DNA from: Haplomitrium mnioides
Lineage: Eukaryota > Marchantiophyta > Haplomitriopsida > Calobryales
Assembly: GCA_049999725.1 (NCBI GenBank)
Contig: JBNGIS010022773.1
Span: 1-29,247, forward strand
DNA: 29,247 bases
Direction of reading: 5' to 3'
How positions within the stretch are numbered: position 1 is the first letter of the stretch; each line of letters starts with the position of its first letter. The translations under genes were made by a program, and so were the position numbers. Below the pieces are notes generated by a model. That model saw nothing but the letters and a program-made list of their open reading frames with translations. It was not told the origin of the DNA and did not search any database. Positions 12,071 to 22,180 of the stretch are shown here, piece after piece.

Positions 12071-12077
12071 CTTTATA
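12071..12077 (-). promoter_or_regulatory. TATA box of metallothionein A
   Basis: The minus strand reads TATAAAG here, about 87 bases upstream of the metallothionein A ATG at 11984. That leaves room for a 5' UTR of about 55-60 bases. Similar spacing is seen for the two other metallothionein genes in this window. Confidence 0.65.
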
Positions 12078-12681
12078 CATGTATGACTGCGTCACATGTG
12101 CCCGGCTCCTGTTCGCCAACGAGTGAACACCGCACAGCATTGCACAGTCTACGAGAGTGATTCGTAAGGATATCGAACACAGTCAGCGAGCAGTTCTATA
12201 CTTGTTGTCTTATTGCTGTAATTAGTGAAGCAATTTGCTGGCGATGACATCAGCACCATCGCCTCGCATCTTGTCCTGACAATTGAAAATGAAATTGTGG
12301 TTGCCAATCACCATTGATGTCCCTTTGAGACAGGTGGTCCTCCGTGACTGCGCAAGTAGGTTTAGGTGCCTTTCAGCCACTGCGACACACGCCAACGAGT
12401 AGTGTCCGTAGCGTGCAGAGCTTTTTCGCCACATGCAGTGATGATTTGAGAGGAGAGAGTGGGGACCGCGGTGACCATTCATAGTATCACGTCTCGTCAA
12501 GTGCCGTGTGCCATTTTCCTGTCCTCCCTACATAGCCCAAGCTAGAATTAGGAACCGCCAATTATTTAGTAAATGAAAGTCTTATCCACACTATTTGTTC
12601 AGACTTAATATAGCAGGAATCCAAATTTAGTAGTCGTCGCTAAATTGGATTGAAGGACACGGCATCTCACATTTCCTTGCG

Positions 12682-12688
12682 TATAAAT
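12682..12688 (+). promoter_or_regulatory. TATA box of metallothionein B
   Basis: TATAAAT lies 142 bases upstream of the ATG at 12824, implying a 5' UTR of roughly 110 bases. Confidence 0.65.
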
Positions 12689-12823
12689 TGTTCTCAGCCT
12701 CCACAAGTCTGTGTTCTGCTTCGTTTCTGCTTCACCGTCTTCTTTACTTCATTGCAATTCTTCTCACTATCTGAATTCACGATTTGCACCGCTTCAGTGA
12801 CTTTACACTCGACAAATACAAGG

Positions 12824-13921
12824 ATGTCTGGGTGCGGAAACGCCAACTGCTCCTGCGGCAGCAACTGCTCTTGCGGCAGCAACTGCAAGTGAGTTTTCTG
12901 GCTGCCACTGGATTTTGCTACTTTCATTGTTTAAACCTGTCGTGCCGTCTGGCGGAATTGTTCTTCTCTCGATGCACCAGCTTTTCTTTTCGTGTCGTTC
13001 CAACATGCTGCTGCGGATCAATCCGTTTTCCATTCGACGTTGCTAGATCTGTTTAGAGCTACTCAATTTTCCATAGCTGAAGATCTTCTTGGTTAACCTC
13101 GGGAAGCCCAGGTCTGAGTAGAAGAATTATGTGAGGACGATTACTAACCTTGCGCATCAGTAATAGAAAAACTTTACCAATTGTTTGGAACAATTATTTT
13201 GTTTTGCGGCAAGGTGAATGAAAATGGAATGCAGCAGTGTATAGGTAATGGTTGTTTTGTGACTGTGTTGAAAACATTGAGTGTTATTATAAAGTGAAAT
13301 TCTTCAACTATGTGACAATTAGTGAATTAAGAAAGGAAAAATCAAAAACACTTATTGCATCGAATGAGTTCATGCTGTGTAGTCTTTGAGGTTATGTTTG
13401 TCAAAGACGGGAAAAGATTGAATAAAGAAAAGGCAAACAGGAAAATACTTTTAGGTAGCAAGAAGATTGTAACACACCGAATCGCACTTCGTGTGGCCAG
13501 TTTGAATTGTCGCAAGTTGGATTGTACCTAACTATAAAGTCTGGTATGTGAAACTAAATCCAACTTTCTTTACTTATGCCCCATCAAATGTGACTGTTGT
13601 CGATGTAATTTTTTGCATCCCAGGTGTGCAGCCGAGGTAGTAATGGGCGAGAATACTGTGATTGAAAGGTACGTTTGTTCCAACTACAGGCAAGTAGTTT
13701 TTGACTTTTGAAAGTCGAAATAAGGATTGTAGAGAACTGTTTCTTAAGTGGAACGCAAGGTCGTTTGTACGAAGATCTTAGATGTGGAAGGTTCTGTAAT
13801 TTGGAGTTGTTGATGGAGTTACTTGCGTGTGTGTTTTCGTACCTACAGCTATGCGACTGAGTGCGACAAAGTCGGTTGCAGCTGCAGCCCATCCTGCACT
13901 TGTGCGTCTTGCAAGTGCTAG
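12824..13921 (+). CDS. MT: Metallothionein B, three exons
   Basis: Predicted exons are 12824-12888, 13624-13668 and 13849-13921, giving 60 residues with 14 Cys. Exon 1 starts MSGCGNANCSCGSNC, sharing the MSGCGNANC leader with the other two copies, and then repeats the SCGSNC block once more. The middle exon encodes a short Cys-poor linker (AAEVVMGENTVIER). The last exon encodes ATECDKVGCSCSPSC and ends CTCASCKC. Both introns are phase 2 with GT-AG ends (735 and 180 bp). This copy is the most diverged: it lacks the EGDCKC start and CCK end of the other two. The expected role is cytosolic binding of Zn, Cu or Cd. The start is fixed by the conserved leader; an in-frame upstream extension exists but lacks an ATG near the TATA box. 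Confidence 0.88.
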
Positions 13922-14060
13922 TCTCAATGTAGCACGGTTCGTGTGAAAACTTTGGGAATCGTTTCGGTTCACAGGTAGAAAATAAGGGACGGAAGAAGGC
14001 GAAAATTGTTCCGACTTTCTTTCGAAAGCAGTTGGTGACTAAATTGCCAACCAACGCTTA

Positions 14061-14066
14061 AATAAA
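14061..14066 (+). promoter_or_regulatory. AATAAA polyadenylation signal of metallothionein B
   Basis: A canonical AATAAA sits 140 bases after the metallothionein B stop codon at 13919-13921, a suitable distance for a short 3' UTR. Confidence 0.55.
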
Positions 14067-14310
14067 TGATGCGTGGATTTTGAAAGCGACATGATTGATG
14101 GATGAAAACATTATTGCAAAAGACGAATGCATGCCAATACAAGGAATGGAAATAAGTAGGTTAGTGTTCTTCAGTGAAAACAATGTGTTAGTTTTCTTCG
14201 TATTCAGGCAATGACGAACAGAAGGAAAAGAACAGTGTCGCTAAGAGAGGGATTAGGCCGTTGAAATGTCACGATACTATAGACTCATGGATTGGAAACT
14301 CATCAGCTTT

Positions 14311-14428
14311 AAAATTAAAAAAGGGCAATGAAAATAAGAAAATGAGACCGTTACGGTACTTATAATGGTAAAATTAAAAAAGGGCAATGAAAATAAGAAA
14401 ATGGGACCGTTGCGGTGCTTATAATGGT
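14311..14428 (+). repeat. 59-bp tandem duplication
   Basis: Two head-to-tail copies start at 14311 and 14370, each beginning AAAATTAAAAAAGGG and ending TTATAATGGT. They differ at only a few positions, so the duplication is recent. It lies between metallothionein B and the PDF-PPR gene. Confidence 0.95.
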
Positions 14429-14951
14429 AAGGAGAAACCAAGCACGATCATGTGAACACATTCTCGCCATATGTGAAGTTATTACACATCTCACGATCTA
14501 CCCAAGCTGTGTACTTCAATAAAACGTCACATATAATCGAGAGACTGAAGATTCAGAAGTTAGGGTTGGTGACAATTGACACGTTCCCGTGTACCGGCTT
14601 CAAACGATTGATGAATGAGTACGAGTAATGAAATCTCTGGAGTTTACTGTGCCGGAGACAATTGTCATACTGTGGTATGCGCCTGAAATCGCCGGCGAGC
14701 TTTGGGGCAGATTTATTATCAGTAACACTCCTTGTCGGGTAAGAAAGCGCTTTCAAACTTGTATGCAAAGTCTCCTGTCCTTTAATCCGGGACGGTCAGA
14801 TTTCATATAAGCTTGAGAAAGTAACGTAACGTGTGTGTGTCGTTAAATTGAAGGGTCAGGACATGTCGCGAGGATTTGAGATGCTATGACACAAAGTCAC
14901 GATTGCTGGCGAGTGCAGCGAATAATAGTCATGGTGAGAACTTGTAGATGA

Positions 14952-17900
14952 ATGCAATCTTCTCTTCATATCCTTTACTGCGATTTGAAGGGGCCTGTTT
15001 TCACTACAGACAAGTTGAAAGTCGATCATCAATGCCTTTCGATCTATTTCAACATCTCCGCAGGCTACAACACTGTGGAGCAGCTGTGGCAGCAGTTCTT
15101 CTCAGATCCGTCACAGTGGTGGGATCACACAGCACATAAGGTGAAAACTCTGTCGCGGCACCTTAGCTTTGCAACTATATTTCATGTCCTTCTCTAGCAC
15201 ATGGGAACAGAGGAAGACAAGTGCATTTGCGATTGCATGAGCAGTGGGAGAATTCTACTAAAACATCCAATAGTTATGCTGAATCTCATTGACTCCAAGT
15301 CCTGAACCTAGAATATGCTGGAAGAAAAAGGACTAGTAGTGACAGAATTTTTGTATATGTTTATCGAGGACTCGTCAAAAACCAGACACAAGCAAGCCAG
15401 CATGGCAGGCAGTCCGGTAAGATTTTTCATTGAGAGAAAATTCATAAGCTGTCTAGCATGAATGTTCCTAACTTCCTTTGAAGCTGCCTAACTCAGAGGA
15501 CAGAGCTTTAATGTTTTTCTGGGGCCCACCTCTCCAACCACTTCCTGCATCTATTATACCAGTTGGTAGGATCCCCTGTTGCAGCTTGGCGAGCTGCCAT
15601 GGCTGGGTATCTGGACTGCAATGTGTCTTGGAGAGATCGTAAGGATGTTCCTAGCTTCCTTTGACAGTCCAAGTGCATCTTCAATTATCACAGGTTGAAG
15701 TGTACACCATTATCCCATTATTCACAAATAATAAACTAAAGTGAAAGGAATGATGTAGCAAGCTGATACTTGAGAGTTAACAGATTTTGATTAGTTGGAT
15801 TCTTGGTGGAGTGCTCGGGATCATCATGACTGAGTTTTCCTGTTACTTCCGGAAAGTGGCAGAAACTCAGTACGAAGATTGATCAGGACCTGCTGTCGGG
15901 AACTGATGCAACCAGCAGGAAGTTGTGACAGCTTATCACTGCTACACTTGATGAGGCTGAATAGTCTGAAACTTTGTGTCTGACACCACATAGTCCACGC
16001 TGCACTCTATGTGTGCACAGTTGTGATGTGTGTAGGTTCTGCCTAGACTATTGCAGCTTCAGTTTATTTGTTTTTGTGGTTAGTTTTACTCTCCACAACT
16101 TCATAACTATATTCCCTAATTACCACGTAGCTCTGACACTGGAGCTTGCTCTAAATGCCTCTCCAGTTTGTCTCCGACTGTCAAACTGTTTTCTCTCTAC
16201 ATTCAATTCAAGTTTAGAGACTTGCAGCATCTTTCTTAGCAATGCTTCTTTGTCTGCAAAAGCTTTTGACCGGCCACATTTGGGCTCAAAACACCTTCCA
16301 CCACCACGTCTTAAGATCAATAGACAGGTGAAATTCGTTGTTGATTTCACCAAGTAGTTGCAAAAACACGTAAGCAAATGTGCTTACATCAATCATGAAC
16401 CAACTTGCTAATCGGGGTAGCAGAGTGGACGATAAGGATCGGATCCCTCATAAGAAGTATGCCTGATAGCTAATTGAGATATTATCCGCAATTGGTTTCC
16501 TCTGGTACTCCAAAACAAGGGTAAAGGACTTTCTTTTTCTGAGAAATCTGCAGCTTCCTGTTCTTCTGAAATTTCCGTGAGTACCTTTTAAAGTTTTTGC
16601 ACTAATGACACTTGAAAAATATATTAAAGATTAATTCAAAGGGAACTGTCAAATTTTCGAACAGGAATAAAAGAAAATTTGGAAAAGGAAAGGGAATATG
16701 GTCACCTGCTTCTATTATGGCAAACCTGGGCATTATGCAAAAAACTGTAGAATTGATTTGATTTAAGTCTCAAACCTGCCAGATGGCAACAGGGACTGGA
16801 ATACAATGTGTAGCAGTTTAGGAATGTGCTCAAAGTCAAACTCTACTACAAAGAGGGTCATCGTAAACATGTTGAATTCAACTGTGAGGACTAGAGCACA
16901 ATAAAAGAAGTTTCCTAAAGACGAGAGCCGAATTACTTCTGATCAGGGTAGTTGATGAAAAGGCAATGTGCTACTTCTGTTATTGTGCTCTAGTCCTTGG
17001 TCTGAATCAACATGTCTATGATGGCTCTCTTTGTGGTAGAGTTCCCGAAAGAAGAGAGCCATTGCCGCTTAGTCAGGGTAGTTGATGAGTGCTTGGAGTG
17101 TGAGAGGCTGTCCATAAATGGCCATGGAATATCCCACGGATCTCACAAGGAAGGTGAACAGGTGAAGGTGATATGGTGTTTATCCTCAGTCTCTTGTTGT
17201 AGGTTGCAGTGAAGGAAGACCAGTGGCACCTTGTCAGTAACCACTTAGCAGTGCAGTATCTTTGATGGTCTGCAAGGGTGCAATGTAGGATTGCTAAAGG
17301 ACCTAGTTGGGTTGAGAGGTGATCCATCAGGTTGCTGCCTGATTCAGAGGACAGAAATTCGATGTTATTGTGGGGCCCATCTCTCCAACCATTTCCTGCA
17401 TCTATTATACCAGTTGGTAGGATCCCCTGTTTCCACTTGGCTAGCTGCCATGGCTGGGTATCTGGACCATTGTGTCTTGGAGAGTCTGTAAGGAGCTCAA
17501 TATAACCTTTGGCATTACTCTTGTTAGTTTTCTTTCTTGTTCTATCACTAGGATAATTTCTCATGTGTAGATACTGGGGCCACTAGTAACATCACCACAA
17601 GTAACTTGACAGAATTTCTTCATAAAATATGAACAAATTTCTGAAGGTCATGTGCTTTACCACAAGCATTTTATGAAAGCCCAAGGCCTGAAATACAAAG
17701 CAGCTATCTCTACATGGGACCTTGGCAGTGTGGGAACCTATAAGCTTGTACTGGTGGGCGAGTTTTGGCTTCAGTGATGCAAGAATCGATGCAATGATCT
17801 AGATATATGTGCCATAGATCTCAGGGCCAAATGTCCCACAACCTAGGATTTTGTATGAATGTGCGATGTGGGGCCCAAGTCTGACCAGTTATGGATGGAA

Positions 17901-20655
17901 GAAGGTTCAACAAGTTCACAACAATTTCATCAGGTCATACCTGAAAAATGAGTTCCTCCTTTCAACGCCCCCCTTACCCTGGCATACTTTTTCAGAGAGT
18001 TTGGAAAATTCTCAATTGAATTGATCTCTCCAACAGTGCAAACACATAGTTAACAAAATATGACAAGCAAGCAAACCAATAAGTCTGCTGGGCTTGGAAA
18101 TAATAAAATCAGTCAATCCCTACACCTCTATCTTTTTACTGCAAATCCATTCATAGCTGCTGATCAGCTTAATTTGGATTTCTGATGGCTAGGTCAATCC
18201 TAAGTATCCAGATTTTAAGCACAAGGAGACAGGGGTGGCGTTATGGATAGATGGCATATCAAATCCCTCATGGGTTAAAACAGGTTTGAGGTCCATGGCT
18301 CCAGGATCTGTTTCCAGGAGCCTTCATTCTTGGAATGTAATGATATCTGAATGTGTGAAATCTGATCAGGGGTTTGATGCACTAAATCTGTACAATCAAA
18401 TGCAATCAGAGGGGATCAAGCCAGATGCTTTTACATTTGCTAGGGTTCTCAATGCTTGTGCCAGTGTATTAGCACTTCAAGAAGGCCGGCATATCCACTC
18501 TCAGGTCATTGAAAGTGGTTGTGAAAATGATGTGTTTGTGGTTAGTACCTTAGTGGACATGTATGCAAAATGTGGGAGCATAGAGGATGCTCAAAGCGTA
18601 TTTTGTAAAATACCTACTCGAAACGTGGTCACTTGGACTGCCTTGCTCACTGGATACCTGAAATGTGAACAAGGGAAGAAGGCACTTGAACTATTTGAAC
18701 TGATGCAAGAAGAAGGTGTGAAACCAAACCCAGCCACATTTGTTGTAGTATTGAATGCCTGTGCGAGTTTAAGGGCCTTGGAAGAGGGCAGACTTGTCCA
18801 CACAATGGTCATTCAAAGTGGTTTTGAGCATGATGTCATTGTTGCAAGCACCCTGGTAGATATGTATGCAAAATGTGGATGCTTGGAAGATGCAGAAAGA
18901 GTATTTCAGAAAATGCCTACCCGCAATCTGGTCTCTTGGACTGCCATGCTGACTGGATATGTGAAATGTGAGCAAGGGCAGAAGGCACTGGAACTATTTC
19001 CACTTATGCAGGTAGATGGTGTGAAGCCAAACACTGTCACATTTGTAGTGATGCTGAATGCATGTGCCAGTGTAATGGCTCTGGAAGAAGGCAGGCGTAT
19101 CCACACACAACTCATTCAGAGTGGTTGGGAGTCTGATATGTTTGTCACAAGCAGCCTTGTAGACATGTACGCAAAATGTGGGAGCATAGAGGATGCCCAA
19201 AGAGTGTTTCATAAAATGCCTAGTCGAAATGTGGTGTCGTGGACTGCCATGTTGGCTGGGTTTGAGAAATGTGAGCAAGGAAAGAAAGCCCTGAATTTGT
19301 TCGCATTGATGCAAGAAGAAGGTGTGAAGCCAGACTCTGTGACATTTGCAGTCGTTCTGAATGCATGTGCCAGTATTATGGCCTTAGAAGAAGGTAGGCT
19401 AGTCCATGCTCTGCTCATTGAGAGTGGTTGTGAGTGTCATGTATCAGTGGGAAACACTCTCATGGATATGTATTTCAAATGTGGGAGCATACAGGATGCA
19501 GAAAGAGTATTCCATAAAATGCCTAGTCGAAGTGTAGTCTCTTGGAATATAATGCTTGCTGGATATGAAAAATGTGAAAAGGGGCAGAAGGTACTTGAAT
19601 TCTTTGCACTCATGCAAGAAGCAGGTGTGCAGGCAGATCCGATTACCTTTGTAGTGGTGCTCAATGCATGTGCAAGTATGATGGCCCTCGAAGAAGGTAG
19701 ACATGTCCATGTGCATATTATTCAGTGTGGATGTGAGTCTAATGTGTTTGTTGGAAGTACCCTGGTTGACATGTATGCTAAATGCGGGAGAATAGAGGAT
19801 GCTCAACAAGTATTTCAGAAACATGCTACACAAGATGTGGTCTCGTGGACTGCCATGCTAGCTGGTTATGTGAAATGTGAACAAGGGAAGAAAGCACTGG
19901 AACTATTTTCGCTGATGGAAGAAAGTGGTGTACAGCCGAATCCTGTCACATTTGTTGTGGTACTAAATGCATGTGCGAGTGTAGTGGCCCTGGAAGAAGG
20001 TAGGCGAGTGCATGCACAGGCCATTAAGAGTGGTTGTGACTCTGACGTTTCTGTGGCAAATACCCTTGTGGACATGTATGCAAAATGTGGGAACATAGAG
20101 GATGCACAAAGAGTATTCTGCAAAATGTGTACTCGGGATGTCGTATCTTGGACCACCATGTTGGGTGGTTTTGCAATCAATGGTAGAGGAAAGGAAGCGC
20201 TCGATCTTTTTGAGGAGATGCAGCAAGCTGATGTGAAAATGGATGTTGTTACATTTATTTGTCTTCTTTCAGCATGTAGCCATGGAGGCCTTTTGGAGGA
20301 AGGTGTCCGGGTATTTAAGACCATGGGTGCAGTGTATGGCATATCACCAATGGTGCAGCATTATGTCTGCATGGTTGATCTTTTGGGCAGAGCCGGCTGT
20401 CTTGATGAAGCCGAAGGTCTCCTCAAAAATGAAGCTAAAATTATAGAAAATTGTATTGCATTGAGGGCTTTGTTTGGTGCTTGTAGAAATCATGGTAAGG
20501 TGGAGATAGGAGAACGCAGAGCACAACTGTCAGATTCAGGAAATACTGCTAGCTGTGTGCTCCTATCAGACATTTATGCTTCTGCTGGGAAGTGGGGTTC
20601 CTGTGATAGAGAAATAGACAATTGGAAGGACAAACTGGAGAAATCGTCTCTTTGA
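14952..20655 (+). CDS. PDF-motif/PPR fusion protein (PLS-type PPR), two recognised exons
   Basis: Exon 14952-15140 ends with TVEQLWQQFFSDPSQWWDH, the first half of the PDF motif known from plant organellar single-stranded-DNA-binding (OSB) proteins. Exon 18193-20655 opens with NPKYPDFKHKETGVALWID, the second half. Both junctions are GT-AG, phase 0, and joining them restores a continuous motif. The product is about 883 residues. After the motif come PPR units: six L[VM]DMY[AF]KCG blocks exactly 303 bp apart (18550, 18853, 19156, 19459, 19762, 20065), each in a 101-residue P-L-S triplet. An E-like motif (GACRNHGKVEIGE, VLLSDIYASAGKW) follows. PLS PPR proteins bind organellar RNA, often for C-to-U editing; there is no DYW domain. 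The ATG at 14952 directly follows an in-frame TGA. No clear transit peptide is seen, so the 5' end may be incomplete, and a good acceptor at 15062-15063 could mean the exon begins at 15064. The first ATG inside exon 2 is 18295. Confidence 0.83.
15482..15644 (+). repeat. Dispersed ~163-bp repeat, copy 1, with 20-bp flanking repeats
   Basis: This segment matches 17335-17497 over most of its length (shared core GGATCCCCTGTT and the following GCTGCCATGGCTGGGTATCTGG). It is bracketed by near-identical 20-bp direct repeats at 15462-15481 and 15645-15664 (19 of 20 equal), which look like a target-site duplication. Confidence 0.85.
15799..16112 (+). repeat. Dispersed ~314-bp repeat, copy 1 (SINE-like)
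   Basis: The sequence from ATTCTTGGTGGAGTGCT to CACAACTTC and AACTATAT is repeated at 25706-26020 with roughly one difference per ten to fifteen bases. The start loosely resembles a Pol III A box, and the 3' part is T-rich. No ORF is conserved. The family is unknown to me. Confidence 0.9.
16887..16997. repeat. Foldback: 25-bp inverted repeat with a 61-bp loop
   Basis: The arm at 16887-16911 (AGGACTAGAGCACAATAA then AAGAAGT) is the reverse complement of 16973-16997 with one mismatch. The hairpin lies in the PDF-PPR intron beside the copia gag remnant. It could be a small foldback transposon, a hairpin RNA source or a by-product of local rearrangement. Confidence 0.85.
16910..17088 (+). repeat. 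Pair of related 48-bp direct repeats
   Basis: 16910-16958 and 17041-17088 share the pattern GTT-CC-AAAG-GAGAGCC followed by TCAGGGTAGTTGATGA. They sit in the copia remnant region and may be a local duplication. Confidence 0.7.
17335..17497 (+). repeat. Dispersed ~163-bp repeat, copy 2
   Basis: Second copy of the element at 15482-15644 in the same orientation and the same intron, with scattered substitutions and a small deletion (CTGGACC for CTGGACTGC). No flanking duplication is visible around this copy. Confidence 0.85.
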
Positions 20656-20682
20656 GGTCGATGCTCAGACCCATTCATAGAA
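20636..20682 (+). pseudogene. Frameshifted E+ remnant at the end of the PPR gene
   Basis: The reading frame of the PPR exon ends at TGA 20653-20655. The frame beginning at 20639 reads RNRLFEVDAQTHS and then stops. This resembles the E+ region of PLS PPR proteins (usually a W-I-E-V-D-x-x-x-H core). A one-base deletion or similar indel before 20640 would explain it. It suggests the gene once continued into an E+ and perhaps DYW region. Confidence 0.6.
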
Positions 20683-22080
20683 AATACGTGCAGCAGTACA
20701 GATGTTGTCTGAGCTAATATTAGGTGGAGGCAGGGCTTTTCATTTATTGCTTCCTGGACCTCAATGGTGCAGGCCCATAAAGCCAGAAAATTGGAAGCCT
20801 AAGCTCGTGTGCATGGATGGGCTTTTTGACAAAGTAGGTAGCTGGATACAACATTGGCAATTATTTGTTGCTTGTGGCTGTCCACTTCCTGTATTTTATT
20901 TTTTCTCACCTTGCTTCAGTACTTGCATGTGCCATGTACCAGTGGTGGTGATATTACAGGCAAAATGTGGCTCCAACTCTGAACTTTCCGTCGGAAGCCT
21001 TATGTGTGAGTTACATATTAGGGGCCACGATAACTGATGTCCTAGGTGTGCTCTATGTTCACACCTTCAAACGTGAGAATGAGCTGGCTGGTGGCTTTGA
21101 ATGCATTGAATTCATGCTGAAATTTATGTTCTCTCACCCATCGACTTTCTTATCTTACCAATAGAGAGATTCATGCTTGGGGTTGCAATTTTCATCTTTT
21201 GCCTCAAGTTGAGGACAATTTGCCATAAAATTCAGTTACAAAATGTTGATCAATTTCTTTCTGACTAAGTGGATGATAACAACATACATGGGCCATCATT
21301 GCATCCCAAGAGCCCTGAATGGCACTCTTCCTTCCTTTGGAGGTGTCAGAAGACTTCAGTTCCATATGCTAACAGAGTGATGGATACTCTGCGGAATTAT
21401 TAGCTGCCCACCTTACTTGGCATGTGCGCAATGTGGTGGTAAATGTGAGTAATAAGTAAGTGGAGCACGCTAAGTTCGTGACACACGAGTTCAGGTTACA
21501 AATTTCGTATTCAAGATTTGGCGTGCAGAATGTAAAGGGAAAAGTACTGATCTCCCAAAGTTTCTCCAAGAAGACCGCCGTACTATTTAAGGGGATTCCC
21601 GAGGAGAACTCCACGAACAACGAGGAGTGGGAGCTTTGATTCTGTCACCATCCATCCATCGCCGTCGCCAAGTACCATATGTAAGCAGAGAAGAGCAAGA
21701 ACATTGTAAAGAATTTACGACTCCGCAAGTATAATTAGCTTGCCTATTTCAAGCCTGCCAGTATCTATGAAAGCTCACATCGTACACGGTAGCGTGCTGC
21801 AGCAGCAGAGGGGAGGTGAGTGAAATGAGGGAATGGGACCACCTTTGTTTTTCTTTTTGTCTTTCTCTTCTAGAGTCCCTGTTGGATAACGACGCTGTTA
21901 CTCCTTATTCTGCTTTCCATATTCCACATTGCTCAATTCTGAGATGCCTGTTTTTCTCTTCCGTTCTCGCTATCAATAGAATGCGACTTGCTACAGCTGC
22001 CCCCAGACTTTGGCCAGTGGGAGTTGAGCACATGGAACACATTTGACCAGATCTTCACCCCTTTCTAGTCGGAGTTGTGC
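20683..22080. other. Spacer between the PDF-PPR gene and metallothionein C
   Basis: No gene is recognised in these 1.4 kb. Open frames at 20702-21037 and 21369-21620 show no family resemblance. The right end should contain the metallothionein C promoter. Confidence 0.4.
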
Positions 22081-22087
22081 TATAAAG
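22081..22087 (+). promoter_or_regulatory. TATA box of metallothionein C
   Basis: TATAAAG lies 100 bases upstream of the ATG at 22181, identical to the TATA box assigned to metallothionein A. Confidence 0.7.
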
Positions 22088-22180
22088 GCTCGGTCTGTAA
22101 TGCTCATTGCAAGCATCCGTTCTGTTTCCTTTTGCATTCCCCCCTCCGTTCCTATCATCTCATTTCATTTCCTGTCTGCA

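Larger units (their letters stand above)
11985..12823. promoter_or_regulatory. Shared divergent upstream region of metallothioneins A and B
   Basis: The ATGs of the minus-strand and plus-strand metallothioneins face away from each other across 839 bp. Each end has its own TATA-like box (12071-12077 minus, 12682-12688 plus). I see no convincing protein in between. One match to the animal-type metal response core TGCRCNC lies at 12411-12417 on the minus strand, but one match is expected by chance in this length. Confidence 0.6.
13922..14951. other. Spacer between metallothionein B and the PDF-PPR gene
   Basis: Apart from the polyadenylation signal and the 59-bp duplication no feature is recognisable. 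Upstream exons of the PDF-PPR gene, including a transit-peptide exon, could lie here, but none can be identified by eye. A short open frame at 14628-14810 resembles no family known to me. Confidence 0.4.
16698..17629 (+). pseudogene. Ty1/copia gag-protease remnant
   Basis: Two degenerate zinc-knuckle stretches are visible: CFYYGKPGHYAKNC at 16707-16748, where the second Cys of the CCHC pattern is replaced by Tyr, and LYYKEGHRKHVEFNC at 16841-16885. About 0.7 kb further on, CVDTGATSNIT at 17564-17596 matches the aspartic protease active site (D[ST]GAT) of copia polyproteins. The order gag then protease is correct for a plus-strand element. Stops and frame changes separate the pieces. No integrase or reverse transcriptase follows. 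The 163-bp repeat copy 2 lies between the knuckles and the protease. Confidence 0.7.
15141..18192 (+). other. 3.05-kb repeat-filled intron of the PDF-PPR gene
   Basis: The intron starts AAG|GTGAAA and ends GGCTAG|GTC and splits the PDF motif in phase 0. It holds two dispersed repeats, a Ty1/copia gag-protease remnant and a foldback, listed separately. The stretch 17640-18190 holds nothing I recognise. Confidence 0.75.

Noticed and set aside
12411-12417. Match to the metal response core TGCRCNC upstream of the metallothioneins
   Set aside because: About one match is expected by chance in this length, and the motif is from animals.
12222-12500. 92-codon minus-strand frame between the divergent metallothioneins
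   Set aside because: No family resemblance, and it lies in the likely promoter region.
15063-15140. First read as an orphan OSB pseudogene fragment
   Set aside because: The missing half of the motif was found at 18193 in matching phase, so it is better explained as an exon of the PPR gene.
17073-17564. 163-codon minus-strand frame across the 163-bp repeat
   Set aside because: The matching frame in the other repeat copy shows mostly amino-acid-changing differences, which argues against coding.
18235-18294. PPR protein start at GTG 18235
   Set aside because: A GTG start is unlikely in a plant nuclear gene; this segment is the coding sequence of the PDF motif read through from the acceptor at 18192.
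18591-20526. Several antisense frames within the PPR exon
   Set aside because: They are periodic mirror images of the 303-bp PPR repeat and have no family match.
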